Assembly (NCBI GenBank): GCA_000434915.1
Contig: FR882088.1
Location: 165,950 to 206,274 of the forward strand
Direction of reading: 5' to 3'
Source: Ruminococcus sp. CAG:563
GTDB lineage: Bacteria; Bacillota; Clostridia; Oscillospirales; Acutalibacteraceae
DNA: 40,325 bases
Shown: positions 6,090 through 14,077 of the stretch, one piece after another
Layout: each line of letters begins with the position of its first letter
Numbering within the stretch: position 1 is the stretch's first letter
The notes under the pieces: generated by a model
Databases searched by the model: none
Told to the model about the DNA's origin: nothing
What the model saw: only the letters and a program-made list of their open reading frames with translations
Made by a program: the position numbers and the translations under genes

Positions 6090-7433
6090 TTATAGAGCAT
6101 TTATAATCTTCTTAAAATGGTCGCCGCGCTCCTCAAAGCAGGTATACTGGTCGAATGAGCTGGTGGTGGGGGAAAGGAGAACGGTGTCTCCGCTTTCGGC
6201 AATTTTGTTTGCCTCTGCAACGGCTTCATCAAGTGTTGTAACGACAATTCCGTCCTCGCCGACAAGGTCATGCACAAGTCTTGCACCGCAGGCACCGAAT
6301 CCGATAATCTTTTTGACACAGCCGAGGTGCTTTTTCATCTCGTCCATCGGCAAGCCCTTTTCAAATCCGCCGACAAGGAGAATCACACCGCGGTCAAAGG
6401 CCTTGAGAGCGGTTATTGTTGCGTCGGTGTTAGTTCCTTTGGAATCGTTATAATATTTAACTCCGTCGATTTCACGTACAAATTCAATTCGATGCTCAAC
6501 GCCCTTGAAAGAGGAAACGGCATCAAGAATAATGTCATTTGAAATGCCTATGGCTTTAGCCGCGGAAACGGCAATCATGACATTCTGCAAATTGTGCTTG
6601 CCGACAATTTTAATTGCATTAAGAGGGATTATTTTTTCGCCCTTTATCTCTAAATAGCCGTCCTTGGCAATGCAGTCAGCGCTTTGGCTGTCTGTACTGA
6701 AGCTTTCTTTAGCGCACTTCACGGGATAGCGGTCGGTGTATTCCTTAACGACGGGATCGTCGGCATTGAGGAGGAAAACATCATTGCCTGCCATATTCCT
6801 GTAAACCTCGGTCTTGGACTTGTAATAATTATCAAGGCTGCCCATGAAATCAATGTGGTCGGGAGTGAGGTTGATTATCGTGGCAACCTCGGGACGGAAC
6901 TTATCAATATTAACAAGCTGGAAATTGGAAATTTCGAGTGCGATATAATGTCCGCCCTCTTCCATAAGGCCGTTTTCCATAACAATTTCACAAAGCGGAA
7001 TACCGATATTACCGCAAAGGTGTGCCTTGCCCGGAAAAGCACGGCGAAGAATTTCATATGTAAGAGTGGAGGTCGTGGTTTTGCCGTTTGTGCCGGTTAT
7101 TGCGATATAATGCTGGGGCTTTGCAACCTGATACGCAAGCTCAATTTCCGTGATAACCGGAATGTTGCGCTCTTGAAGCTTCTGCATCATCGGACTTCTG
7201 TAGGGTACGCCCGGATTTTTGACGACAAAGTCAAAATCACGTTCAAAAACCGACATATCCTGTCCGACGATCTCAACATTGTTTTCGTTAAGAAAACCAA
7301 TTTCTTTTATATCTTCTTTTTTCTTGCTCTCGGAGAGTGTGACCTCCGCACCGAGCTTTTTAAGAACTCTGATTGCCGCCATGCCGCTGCGTGCAAGTCC
7401 GACAACAAGAACCTTTTTGCCTGATAGATCCAT
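6090..7433 (-). CDS. murD: UDP-N-acetylmuramoyl-L-alanine--D-glutamate ligase
   Basis: MurD adds D-glutamate, the product of the neighbouring murI, to UDP-MurNAc-L-Ala. The Rossmann-like N-terminus is KKVLVVGLARSG; the Mur-ligase ATP loop is GTNGKTTTS (about residue 110). NLTPDHIDFMG and NDSKGTNTDAT are family signatures of the central and C-terminal parts. The start at 7433 (MDLSGKKV) is supported by GGAGG nine bases before; a 14-codon upstream extension has no ribosome site. 447 residues, usual length. Confidence 0.97.
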   Translation of the reverse strand: MDLSGKKVLVVGLARSGMAAIRVLKKLGAEVTLSESKKKEDIKEIGFLNENNVEIVGQDMSVFERDFDFVVKNPGVPYRSPMMQKLQERNIPVITEIELAYQVAKPQHYIAITGTNGKTTTSTLTYEILRRAFPGKAHLCGNIGIPLCEIVMENGLMEEGGHYIALEISNFQLVNIDKFRPEVATIINLTPDHIDFMGSLDNYYKSKTEVYRNMAGNDVFLLNADDPVVKEYTDRYPVKCAKESFSTDSQSADCIAKDGYLEIKGEKIIPLNAIKIVGKHNLQNVMIAVSAAKAIGISNDIILDAVSSFKGVEHRIEFVREIDGVKYYNDSKGTNTDATITALKAFDRGVILLVGGFEKGLPMDEMKKHLGCVKKIIGFGACGARLVHDLVGEDGIVVTTLDEAVAEANKIAESGDTVLLSPTTSSFDQYTCFEERGDHFKKIINAL

Positions 7434-7480
7434 ATACAAAAACCTCCGATTGACTGTGTACAATAATAAAATCAAATTAT

Positions 7481-7509
7481 ATTATATTCTTGTCAGGCGT
7501 AAAAGTCAA
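7481..7509 (-). promoter_or_regulatory. Promoter of murD-murI
   Basis: Minus-strand TTGACT (7509-7504), a 17-bp spacer and TATAAT (7486-7481). Confidence 0.82.
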
Positions 7510-7566
7510 TTAAATTAGGCGTTATACTTTCGTCAATTTGAATAAAAAAGAGGACGATTGTTTTAT

Positions 7567-7595
7567 TTGTAAAAATTGAGCTTTTATGTTATAAT
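7567..7595 (+). promoter_or_regulatory. Promoter of the ceramidase-like gene
   Basis: TTGTAA (7567-7572), a 17-bp spacer and TATAAT (7590-7595). The -35 matches 4 of 6. Confidence 0.6.
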
Positions 7596-7640
7596 CAAGT
7601 ATCATAGGAATAATATCATTTCCCGAAAGGAGACAAAATT

Positions 7641-9527
7641 ATGAAAAAAATTCTTTTGTCGGTTCTCTCGGTTGTTCTTTGTCTTTGCCTGATCGTTCCG
7701 ATCGGCGTAACGGCATTTGCAAAGACCGAGGAGGCTCCGATTGTTGCTGAGTCAAGCGTGACTCTTGAAGAGTACCTTGCCGATGCGGCTGCAAAAGGCA
7801 ACCGTGTTCAGGTAGTTAACAGCAACGCCAACGACACCCTTGACAAAATCGGCGATGCTTTCGGTTCGCTCGCTTCAACAAGCCCCAAGACGGTCTTTAT
7901 GAAGCTGCTTGCTAAGGCAATCAACCTTTTGAGCAACACGCTCATCAATGTGATCGGCAAGGCTCTCGGTTTTGTTATTCCGAAAACTTCCGTTATTCAT
8001 GACTATGCCGACTTTGATCTCGACAGCTACGGTAATTTCTACAAGGGAATGTCAGAGTTCCTTGACGCTCCGGCGGCAGGAGCAAAATGGCATCTCGGCT
8101 ATGCTCAGGCTTCGATTCTTCCTGATGATTTCGGTACAACGCCGTACACAATGGGCGGTTATGGCCTTATGGCTACAACGACAGAGACGTTTGACGGACT
8201 TTGGGTTCGCACAATCGTTCTCAATGACGGAACAGGCAGAGGAAACGTTGCTTTCTGCGTGCTTGACGCAATCGGAATTGCAAATGCGGACGTTCGCCTT
8301 ATCCGTGAAGCTATCTCGGATTTTGCGGCAAAGAATAATATTGTCAGTGTAAATGTTTCCGTTACTCATACCCACAGCGGCATAGATCTCCAGGGCGTAT
8401 GGGATAATACCGTTCCCAATGTTCTGAATAATCTGTTTCTTTCAAATCTCGGACTTTCCGAGATTCACAGTGGCGTTAACCGCACATTCTTAAAGAAGAT
8501 CGTTGACCAGTGCACGGCTACAATCAAGTCGGCTTATTCCGATATGAAGGGCGGTACACTCACCCTTGCCAAGAAGGATATTGCGGACAATTATCTCCGT
8601 GACAGAACGGCTCCATACACATTTGACGGCAATCTTTACCGTTTGATGTTCACTCCGGATAACAAGAGTGAAAAGGGTACGGTTATTGCTTCGTTCAGTG
8701 CTCATCCCGAAAATTCCGGCTACGGTCATGTTGTTATTTCTGCCGACTTCATTCCTTACATTGAGGAGGTTGTCAACAAGGCCGGCTATAACTTCATTTA
8801 TATTCAGGGCTGTATCGGCACCATTACATATCAGCGTGGTGCATCGGATGACGGACTTGACCTCACAAGACATGAGGAAGCTGTCAGATACGGCTATGAG
8901 ATGGGCTATATTATTCTCGGACTTACAAAGAGTGAGACTGAGTGCAGGACTATGAACTATGCCCTCGGCGATTTCCTCGGCGAGGCCGAGTACGGGTCGA
9001 ATGAGGGCTATACATCATGGTATAAGGATTGGAAGCCGGTAAGTGAGGCAACGGTTGCTCCGATGCTCAATATTGCTCACAAGCAATATATTATTGAGGT
9101 TTCCAACGTCCTTATGGATATCGTCGGAAAGACGGGTATCACAGACTATTTCTTCCTCTATGACAAGACGACCGATAAGTATTACACGGTTACCGAGTCG
9201 GGCTACATGGAGCTTGGCGATTCACTTCTTGTTGAGCTTTGCCCGGGCGAGACCTACGGCGAGCTTCTTATGGGCGGTGAGGGCTTGAAGGGATTCAAGT
9301 ATCAGTCGCTTCGTGAGATGTACGGCGAGAATATTATCGTATTCGACCTTATGAACGACGCTATCGGTTACATTGAGCCGGATGATGATTTTGTAATGGC
9401 AGGCGTACAGTACAGCGAGAAAAAGGAATCCTTCGACACAGACACATGGTGCCTTATCTCCTGGGGCAAGAATACTGCTTCAAAGGTAATCTCGGAATTC
9501 ATGGATCTTGTTGACAGCGTTAAATAA
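7641..9527 (+). CDS. Secreted neutral/alkaline ceramidase-like hydrolase
   Basis: A signal peptide (residues 1-27, ending VTAFA) shows export. The body resembles the neutral ceramidase family, which hydrolyses the amide of ceramide: VTHTHSG (His243, His245) is the family's zinc-ligand motif, SAHPENSG (about 353-360) and ISADF (about 366-370) match further conserved blocks, and YIQGCIG corresponds to the F-x-Q-G-x-x-G region. At 628 residues it lies within the family range. Substitutions around the motifs mean the substrate could be another N-acyl compound. AAAGGAG lies 8 bases before the ATG. It is monocistronic, between a promoter and a terminator. Confidence 0.75.
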   Translation: MKKILLSVLSVVLCLCLIVPIGVTAFAKTEEAPIVAESSVTLEEYLADAAAKGNRVQVVNSNANDTLDKIGDAFGSLASTSPKTVFMKLLAKAINLLSNTLINVIGKALGFVIPKTSVIHDYADFDLDSYGNFYKGMSEFLDAPAAGAKWHLGYAQASILPDDFGTTPYTMGGYGLMATTTETFDGLWVRTIVLNDGTGRGNVAFCVLDAIGIANADVRLIREAISDFAAKNNIVSVNVSVTHTHSGIDLQGVWDNTVPNVLNNLFLSNLGLSEIHSGVNRTFLKKIVDQCTATIKSAYSDMKGGTLTLAKKDIADNYLRDRTAPYTFDGNLYRLMFTPDNKSEKGTVIASFSAHPENSGYGHVVISADFIPYIEEVVNKAGYNFIYIQGCIGTITYQRGASDDGLDLTRHEEAVRYGYEMGYIILGLTKSETECRTMNYALGDFLGEAEYGSNEGYTSWYKDWKPVSEATVAPMLNIAHKQYIIEVSNVLMDIVGKTGITDYFFLYDKTTDKYYTVTESGYMELGDSLLVELCPGETYGELLMGGEGLKGFKYQSLREMYGENIIVFDLMNDAIGYIEPDDDFVMAGVQYSEKKESFDTDTWCLISWGKNTASKVISEFMDLVDSVK

Positions 9528-9540
9528 ATAAGATACTAAG

Positions 9541-9576
9541 AAAAAGCGGGAGTCGTCAATTCGGCTTCCGCTTTTC
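9541..9576 (+). terminator. Terminator of the ceramidase-like gene
   Basis: AAAAAGCGGGAG pairs with CTTCCGCTTTT around an AT-containing loop, followed by T residues. Confidence 0.75.
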
Positions 9577-9653
9577 AGAAATATATGTCCGGGGAGGGCA
9601 ATAAGCTTTAAAAAAGCAAAAATAAAAAAGTCGTGATATTTTTCAAAAAAGTG

Positions 9654-9682
9654 TTGACAAACCTGCTCTGTTGTGGTATAGT
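9654..9682 (+). promoter_or_regulatory. Promoter of the tRNA pair
   Basis: TTGACA (9654-9659), a 17-bp spacer and TATAGT (9677-9682), 16 bases before tRNA-Thr. Confidence 0.85.
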
Positions 9683-9698
9683 ATACGAGCGTTGAGAC

Positions 9699-9774
9699 GC
9701 TGGTGTAGCTCAGTTGGTAGAGCAGCTGATTTGTAATCAGCAGGTCGGGGGTTCGAGTCCGTCCACCAGCTCCA
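9699..9774 (+). tRNA. tRNA-Thr (anticodon TGT)
   Basis: The acceptor GCTGGTG/CACCAGC, D-loop AGCTCAGTTGGTAGAGC, anticodon arm CTGAT-TTTGTAA-ATCAG and T-arm with GGTTCGAGTCC fold as a canonical 76-base tRNA with encoded CCA. The anticodon TGT reads ACA. Confidence 0.97.
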
Positions 9775-9792
9775 CTTTTTAAAAGTGAATAT

Positions 9793-9877
9793 GGGAGAGT
9801 TCCCGAGTGGCCAAAGGGAACAGACTGTAAATCTGTCGTCAGTGACTTCGGTGGTTCGAATCCACCCTCTCCCACCA
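9793..9877 (+). tRNA. tRNA-Tyr (anticodon GTA)
   Basis: Acceptor GGGAGAG/CTCTCCC, anticodon arm ACAGA-CTGTAAA-TCTGT (GTA), a long type II variable arm, GGTTCGAATCC T-arm and encoded CCA. It follows tRNA-Thr by 18 bases, probably as one transcript. Confidence 0.97.
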
Positions 9878-9879
9878 AT

Positions 9880-9908
9880 AAGGAGTAAGTTAAAGCTTGC
9901 TCCTTTTT
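9880..9908 (+). terminator. Terminator of the tRNA operon
   Basis: AAGGAG...CTCCTT stem with internal AAG/CTT pairing, followed by TTTTTGTTTT. Confidence 0.8.
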
Positions 9909-9923
9909 GTTTTGCCGGTATAA

Positions 9924-9968
9924 AAGAAAAAGCGGGTGCTAAGACAATCACTGCCTTAGCACCCGCTT
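9924..9968 (-). terminator. Terminator of hsp20
   Basis: Minus-strand AAGCGGGTGCTAAG pairs perfectly with CTTAGCACCCGCTT (14 bp) and is followed by TTTCTTTT, 36 bases after the hsp20 stop. Confidence 0.88.
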
Positions 9969-10003
9969 CAATGTTTATATGTCGGTCTGTGCCCGAATGT
10001 CGC

Positions 10004-10444
10004 TTATTCGATTGCTATCGATGAGCTTGAAGGAAGCTTTTTTGCTTCTGCCTTCGGGACTTCAAGCGTAAGAACACCTGATTCATATTTTGCTTTTACG
10101 TCCTCCGGCTTTACATCGCCGATAAAGAAGCTGCGAGAGCAAGCTCCGGCGTAACGTTCTCTGCGAATCAAGCGGCCTTTTTTGTCGTTTTCGTCCTTAT
10201 CAAGACCCTTGGCTGCTTTGATTGTGAGATATCCGTCGCTTACATCGACGTTAATTTCATCTTTCTTGAATCCCGGCAACTCAATAGCCAATTCATAACC
10301 GTTGTCCTTTTCATGGATATCGGTCTTCATCATATTCTTTGCGTGCTTACCGTATAACGGATTGTGCGCACCGAAGAATTCACGATCAAACGGATCGCTA
10401 AAGAAATCATCAAACATGTTTTCACTAAAGATACTCGGTAACAT
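10004..10444 (-). CDS. hsp20: Small heat shock protein, Hsp20/alpha-crystallin family
   Basis: An ATP-independent holdase chaperone of 146 residues. The N-terminal arm (FDDFFSDPFDREFF) precedes the alpha-crystallin domain, about residues 38-135, with IHEKDNGYELAIELPGFKKDEINV, GYLTI and RRERYAGACSRSF. The conserved A-x-x-x-n-G-V-L motif is AKYESGVLTLEVPK. ATG 10444 has GGAGG eight bases upstream; an upstream TTG is unlikely. Its transcript leader should be about 130 bases of mostly purine. No CIRCE element was found. Confidence 0.95.
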   Translation of the reverse strand: MLPSIFSENMFDDFFSDPFDREFFGAHNPLYGKHAKNMMKTDIHEKDNGYELAIELPGFKKDEINVDVSDGYLTIKAAKGLDKDENDKKGRLIRRERYAGACSRSFFIGDVKPEDVKAKYESGVLTLEVPKAEAKKLPSSSSIAIE

Positions 10445-10509
10445 AATCAAAACCTCCGTTATAATTGTTTTTATATGAAGCTCGGCGGCTCAGCACCGCC
10501 AAACAGGAT

Positions 10510-10577
10510 ATACATTTTTTGTTCTCTTTATTTTTCTTTCCTTCTCTTCTTCACTTTTCTCTTCTTTCTTTTTACAC
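10510..10577. repeat. Polypyrimidine/polypurine tract in the hsp20 leader
   Basis: About 65 bases that are almost all C and T on the plus strand, broken by few purines. On the hsp20 transcript this is a purine-rich leader. A function is not shown. Confidence 0.6.
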
Positions 10578-10581
10578 CTAT

Positions 10582-10609
10582 ATTTTACTCATTTTTATTG
10601 CTTTTTCAA
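10582..10609 (-). promoter_or_regulatory. Probable hsp20 promoter
   Basis: Minus-strand TTGAAA (10609-10604), a 16-bp spacer and TAAAAT (10587-10582). It overlaps the -35 of the divergent plus promoter. Confidence 0.5.
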
Positions 10610-10626
10610 TAGTACTGGAGTATAAT
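10598..10626 (+). promoter_or_regulatory. Promoter of the PucR-type regulator
   Basis: TTGCTT (10598-10603), a 17-bp spacer and TATAAT (10621-10626). Confidence 0.7.
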
Positions 10627-10640
10627 AATTCTAAACTATG

Positions 10641-10657
10641 TTGTGCTGAGAGCACAA
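10641..10657. promoter_or_regulatory. Perfect palindrome in the regulator's 5' UTR
   Basis: TTGTGCT-GAG-AGCACAA, 7+3+7, located about eight bases after the predicted start of transcription and 23 bases before the ATG. It could be an operator for autoregulation or a short RNA hairpin. Confidence 0.5.
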
Positions 10658-10679
10658 TGAAAATCAGAGGAGAAAAGCT

Positions 10680-11891
10680 ATGATGTCAGAAGATAATATT
10701 TCTACACTTGTATCCGATTTTTTTGATAGAGATGATATTGATTTGCTCGTTAAGGACACGGGGAAAATCTTGGAATGTCCGCTGATGGTGATTGACGATA
10801 CCTACCATGTGACGGCACATTATTCACCCGAAGGTTTCAGAGACGAGGCTTTTGAATTAGCGGTGAAGGTTGGGGAAATAACATACGAGGCCGGTGTGCT
10901 TATAAGCGAAAGCGATGAGCTAACGGACGGAACGGCTGATTATGTCGAACTTGAGGACAGCCCGTACAGAAGAAGATTCGCTCCTCTTATCAGCGGCGGA
11001 ATTCGGCTCGGTTATTTGATTTGCGTTGATGTCGATAATAAACTGAGCACCGTTGCACCCGAAACATACAGCCGAATAGAAAACATTTTGGCCAAGCAGA
11101 TGTTTGTTGAAGCAGGGAGGATTGACAGACCTTTTGAAACGGCAGAAGAAATCATGATACATCTTTTGGATGGAGGGTTTCAATCGCAATCATTTTTTAA
11201 ACTGCAAATATCATCAACTTATCTTGCTAATTTTCATCCTGTTGCTTTCGCTTTAATTGATTTGGCTGCTTATCATTCACAATACGTTGGGAAAAATTTG
11301 TTAAAGGATGAGCTGACATACAGATTTTACGAATCGCATCCTTTTATGTATAAAGGAAAGATATTTATGTTCCTGCAAAAAGGATATGACCGCAAGGCTT
11401 TTGAAGAATTAGCGAAAGAATTTCACCTTAAGATTGTTATCTCAAATACCATAGATGAGCTTTTTGACATTCCGACAATGTATAATTTAGTGCTTGAAGC
11501 CCTGAATATAGTTGTGAACGAAGATGTTGAAAATAATGTTTTCTTCGTTTCACAATTAGCGGTTCCGATTATGTTGAACAAAATAAAGGGATATGACAAG
11601 CTGATTTCGCCCAAAATTCTTTCATTGGCGGACTGTGACAGAAGAAAAGAAAGCCAATATTGCGAGACGTTGTACTATTATCTTACATGTGACCGGTCAC
11701 TTAAAGATACATGCGAAGCACTTTTTACCCATCGCAACACGATTCTTTATCGCATAAGAAAAATGAAAGAAGATTTTGAAATTCCGCTTGAAGATTCCAA
11801 TTTGCATTTTCAACTTTTGCTGGAGATTTCATTGATTCTGCTCAAAGAAAAAGGCTCGGAGTTCTTTATCTCAAAAATTGACAATGCCTAA
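10680..11891 (+). CDS. PucR-type helix-turn-helix transcriptional regulator
   Basis: A 403-residue soluble protein. Residues 1-150 resemble a GAF-like sensor (CPLMVIDDTYHVTAHYS; FAPLISGGIRLGYLICVD). The middle is poorly conserved. The C-terminus carries the PucR-type HTH (about 345-385): YYLTCDRSLKDTCEALFTHRNTILYRIRKMKED, where HRNTILYRIRK is diagnostic. Named members regulate purine catabolism or amino-acid use; here it is convergent with glnA, which only hints at nitrogen. AGAGGAG precedes the ATG. A perfect palindrome in the leader may be its own operator. Confidence 0.85.
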   Translation: MMSEDNISTLVSDFFDRDDIDLLVKDTGKILECPLMVIDDTYHVTAHYSPEGFRDEAFELAVKVGEITYEAGVLISESDELTDGTADYVELEDSPYRRRFAPLISGGIRLGYLICVDVDNKLSTVAPETYSRIENILAKQMFVEAGRIDRPFETAEEIMIHLLDGGFQSQSFFKLQISSTYLANFHPVAFALIDLAAYHSQYVGKNLLKDELTYRFYESHPFMYKGKIFMFLQKGYDRKAFEELAKEFHLKIVISNTIDELFDIPTMYNLVLEALNIVVNEDVENNVFFVSQLAVPIMLNKIKGYDKLISPKILSLADCDRRKESQYCETLYYYLTCDRSLKDTCEALFTHRNTILYRIRKMKEDFEIPLEDSNLHFQLLLEISLILLKEKGSEFFISKIDNA

Positions 11892-11897
11892 AAATGT

Positions 11898-11940
11898 CCC
11901 CGCACTTTGCGTAATGCACGGTGCGGGGAGTTGTTGTTAT
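11898..11940 (+). terminator. Terminator after the PucR-type gene
   Basis: CCCCGCAC/GTGCGGGG, an 8-bp GC-rich stem, followed by AGTTGTTGTTATTT. It lies between convergent genes. Confidence 0.75.
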
Positions 11941-11949
11941 TTAATTCAA

Positions 11950-13287
11950 TTAATATTTAGCAAGATATGTGTCAATTTCCCACTGGGAGATGCTGGTGCG
12001 GTAGCTGTCCCATTCACGGCGCTTGGCTTCGATGAATTTTGTATAAACGTGCTCGCCGAGAGCTTCCTTAATGAATTCACTCTTTTCAAATTCATCAACG
12101 GCTTCTTCAAGCGTGCCGGGAAGAGACTCGATTTTAGCTGCCTTGCGCTCCTCAATACTCATGTCAAAGATGTTCTTAACGGTTGATTCGGGCGGCATAT
12201 AGCCTTTTTCAATTCCGTCAAGACCTGCTAACAGGCAAAGAGCCATTTCAAGATACGGGTTGCAGGACGGGTCTGCGCTTCTCAGTTCAACTCTCGTGCC
12301 CTTGCCTCTTGCCGCAGGAACACGGACAAGAGCGGAACGGTTGGAAGCCGACCATGCGATATAAACGGGGGCTTCATAACCCGGAACAAGTCTCTTATAT
12401 GAATTTACAAGAGGATTGTTGATAGCCGTTGTTGCCTTAATATGCTTCATGATACCTGCGACGAAGTGGAGAGCGGTCTCCGAAAGTCCGTACTGTCCGT
12501 TAGGGTCACAGAAAACATTGTTGCCGTCCTTATCAAAGAGGGACATATTCGTGTGCATACCCGAGCCTGCAATGCCGAAAATCGGCTTCGGCATGAATGT
12601 TGCGTAGAGATTGTGAAGCTGTGCGTATTTCTTGACGACATACTTAAATGTCATAACCTTATCGGCAACGGTGAGAACGTCGCCGTATTTAAAGTCAATT
12701 TCATGCTGACCCTCTGCGCACTCATGGTGAGATGCCTCAATCTCAAAGCCCATATCCTCAAGAGCGACGCACATATCACGGCGGCAGTCTCCGCCGAGGT
12801 CAACGTTATCAAGGTCAAAATAGCCTGCTTTGTCGTGAGTCTTGGTTGTCGGTCTGCCTTCGTCATCCGTATGAAAAAGGAAGAATTCAAGCTCAGGACC
12901 GACGTTAAATTTATATCCCATGTCATCGGCTTTCTTGATTGCACGCTTGAGCACATTTCTCGGGTCGCCGATGAAAGGCGTTCTGTCTGAGCAGTAAACG
13001 TCACAGATAAGACGAGCCGTTTTGCCGTCGGAAAGATGATTCCACGGAAGAACAACAAACGAATCGTAATCGGGATAGAGATACATGTCCGACTCTTCGA
13101 TACGAACAAAGCCTTCAATGGAGGAGCCGTCGGTCATGCAGTCGTTGTCAAGAGCTTTTTCAAGCTGATTAACGGTGATTGCAACGTTCTTCATGCAGCC
13201 CAGAATATCCGTGAACTGGAGTCGCACGAATCTGACGTTTTGCTCTCTTGCCATTCTGAGAATGTCTTCTTTTGTGTACTTACCCAT
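11950..13287 (-). CDS. glnA: Glutamine synthetase, type I
   Basis: Makes glutamine from glutamate and ammonia with ATP. The 445-residue length and the absence of the longer beta-type insert fit the GSI-alpha form of Firmicutes, usually controlled by feedback and not by adenylylation. Signatures: DGSSIEGF, GPELEFFLF, the ammonia/metal block ASHHECAEGQHEIDFKY, and NPLVNSYKRLVPGYEAP. GAGAGG precedes the ATG. No GlnR-type site was recognised. It follows yfbR by 43 bases across a 14-bp tandem repeat. Confidence 0.98.
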   Translation of the reverse strand: MGKYTKEDILRMAREQNVRFVRLQFTDILGCMKNVAITVNQLEKALDNDCMTDGSSIEGFVRIEESDMYLYPDYDSFVVLPWNHLSDGKTARLICDVYCSDRTPFIGDPRNVLKRAIKKADDMGYKFNVGPELEFFLFHTDDEGRPTTKTHDKAGYFDLDNVDLGGDCRRDMCVALEDMGFEIEASHHECAEGQHEIDFKYGDVLTVADKVMTFKYVVKKYAQLHNLYATFMPKPIFGIAGSGMHTNMSLFDKDGNNVFCDPNGQYGLSETALHFVAGIMKHIKATTAINNPLVNSYKRLVPGYEAPVYIAWSASNRSALVRVPAARGKGTRVELRSADPSCNPYLEMALCLLAGLDGIEKGYMPPESTVKNIFDMSIEERKAAKIESLPGTLEEAVDEFEKSEFIKEALGEHVYTKFIEAKRREWDSYRTSISQWEIDTYLAKY

Positions 13288-13305
13288 ATTGATACCTCTC
13301 TCAAA

Positions 13306-13333
13306 TAATAATTAGCTTATAATAATTAGCTTA
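13306..13333. repeat. Exact 14-bp tandem duplication between yfbR and glnA
   Basis: TAATAATTAGCTTA occurs twice in a row. The second copy contains the yfbR stop codon (13333-13331); the first lies in the glnA upstream region. Confidence 0.95.
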
Positions 13334-13918
13334 GTTCATTTCGTCGAGTGTTAAGCTGTAGCTCGGGAGAAAATCCTCCATAAAGCACTTGACTTCTGGC
13401 ATATCCAGCTCCTCAAGCCCCTTGAGGTTTGTCTTTGCCGCCTTGTCGAAGTCGTGATTACCCGCCTTTGATTCCTCGATGCATTTTGTGTAGGCGCAGA
13501 TTTTATCTGCCGCTTTGACGAATTTCCAAAGCTGACGGTCGGCCTCCTGCTTGATAAAGAACGGCTTGTATTCCTCACGGATATCCTCGGGAATCATCTC
13601 CAAAAGTGCCTTGCAAGCATCGTCCTCAACGCAGTTGTAAGCTTCACGAATCTGCTTGCTGTAATACTTTACGGGAGTCGGCATATCGCCCGTGATAATC
13701 TCCGGCGCATCATGGAAAACGCCGAGAACCGCCGTGCGCTCTGCGTTGACATTGCCGCCGAAGCGTTTGTTGTGAATAACGGCAAGCGAGTGAGCCACGG
13801 TTGCGACCTCAAGCGAATGTTCGCTGATGTTCTCCATATATGTGTTTCTCATCAATGCCCAGCGATTGATGTATTTCATTCTTGAAAGCATTGCAAAAAA
13901 ATGATAGTTTTTGCCCAT
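13331..13918 (-). CDS. yfbR: 5'-deoxynucleotidase YfbR-like (HD domain)
   Basis: YfbR hydrolyses dNMPs to deoxynucleosides using an HD-domain metal site. From residue 5, YHFFAMLSRMKYINRWALMRNT closely parallels E. coli YfbR. The metal ligands are in ISEHSLEVA (His), VFHDAPE (His-Asp) and the later DK of AADKICAY; GDMPTPVKYY is also diagnostic. The chosen start at 13918 gives a product of normal length; a 30-codon upstream extension lies in the promoter/leader region. Likely cotranscribed with glnA. Confidence 0.93.
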   Translation of the reverse strand: MGKNYHFFAMLSRMKYINRWALMRNTYMENISEHSLEVATVAHSLAVIHNKRFGGNVNAERTAVLGVFHDAPEIITGDMPTPVKYYSKQIREAYNCVEDDACKALLEMIPEDIREEYKPFFIKQEADRQLWKFVKAADKICAYTKCIEESKAGNHDFDKAAKTNLKGLEELDMPEVKCFMEDFLPSYSLTLDEMN

Positions 13919-13979
13919 TAAAGCACCCTCTCTCGGCAAAACGTTGAGAAAATTCAACGATAGTTGCCCTAATAAAAAA

Positions 13980-14008
13980 ATTTTAACATACGGCGACATC
14001 TTTTGCAA
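13980..14008 (-). promoter_or_regulatory. Promoter of yfbR
   Basis: Minus-strand TTGCAA (14008-14003), a 17-bp spacer and TAAAAT (13985-13980). The leader then folds as CGTTGA-ATTTTC-TCAACG. Confidence 0.6.
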
Positions 14009-14016
14009 GGAAATTC

Positions 14017-14045
14017 TTTCTTTTTCCCTTTATATGTGATACAAT
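14017..14045 (+). promoter_or_regulatory. Possible promoter of yhaM
   Basis: TACAAT (14040-14045) is a good -10; TTTCTT 17 bases upstream is a weak -35. Confidence 0.4.
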
Positions 14046-14077
14046 TAGTATATATTTATCTCATTGGGGAGGTTCAT

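Noticed and set aside
6684..7424. 246-codon plus ORF
   Set aside because: Antisense shadow of murD; no supporting signals.
10445..10679. CIRCE (HrcA) site for hsp20
   Set aside because: The TTAGCACTC/GAGTGCTAA pattern is not present; the palindrome found has different sequence and spacing.
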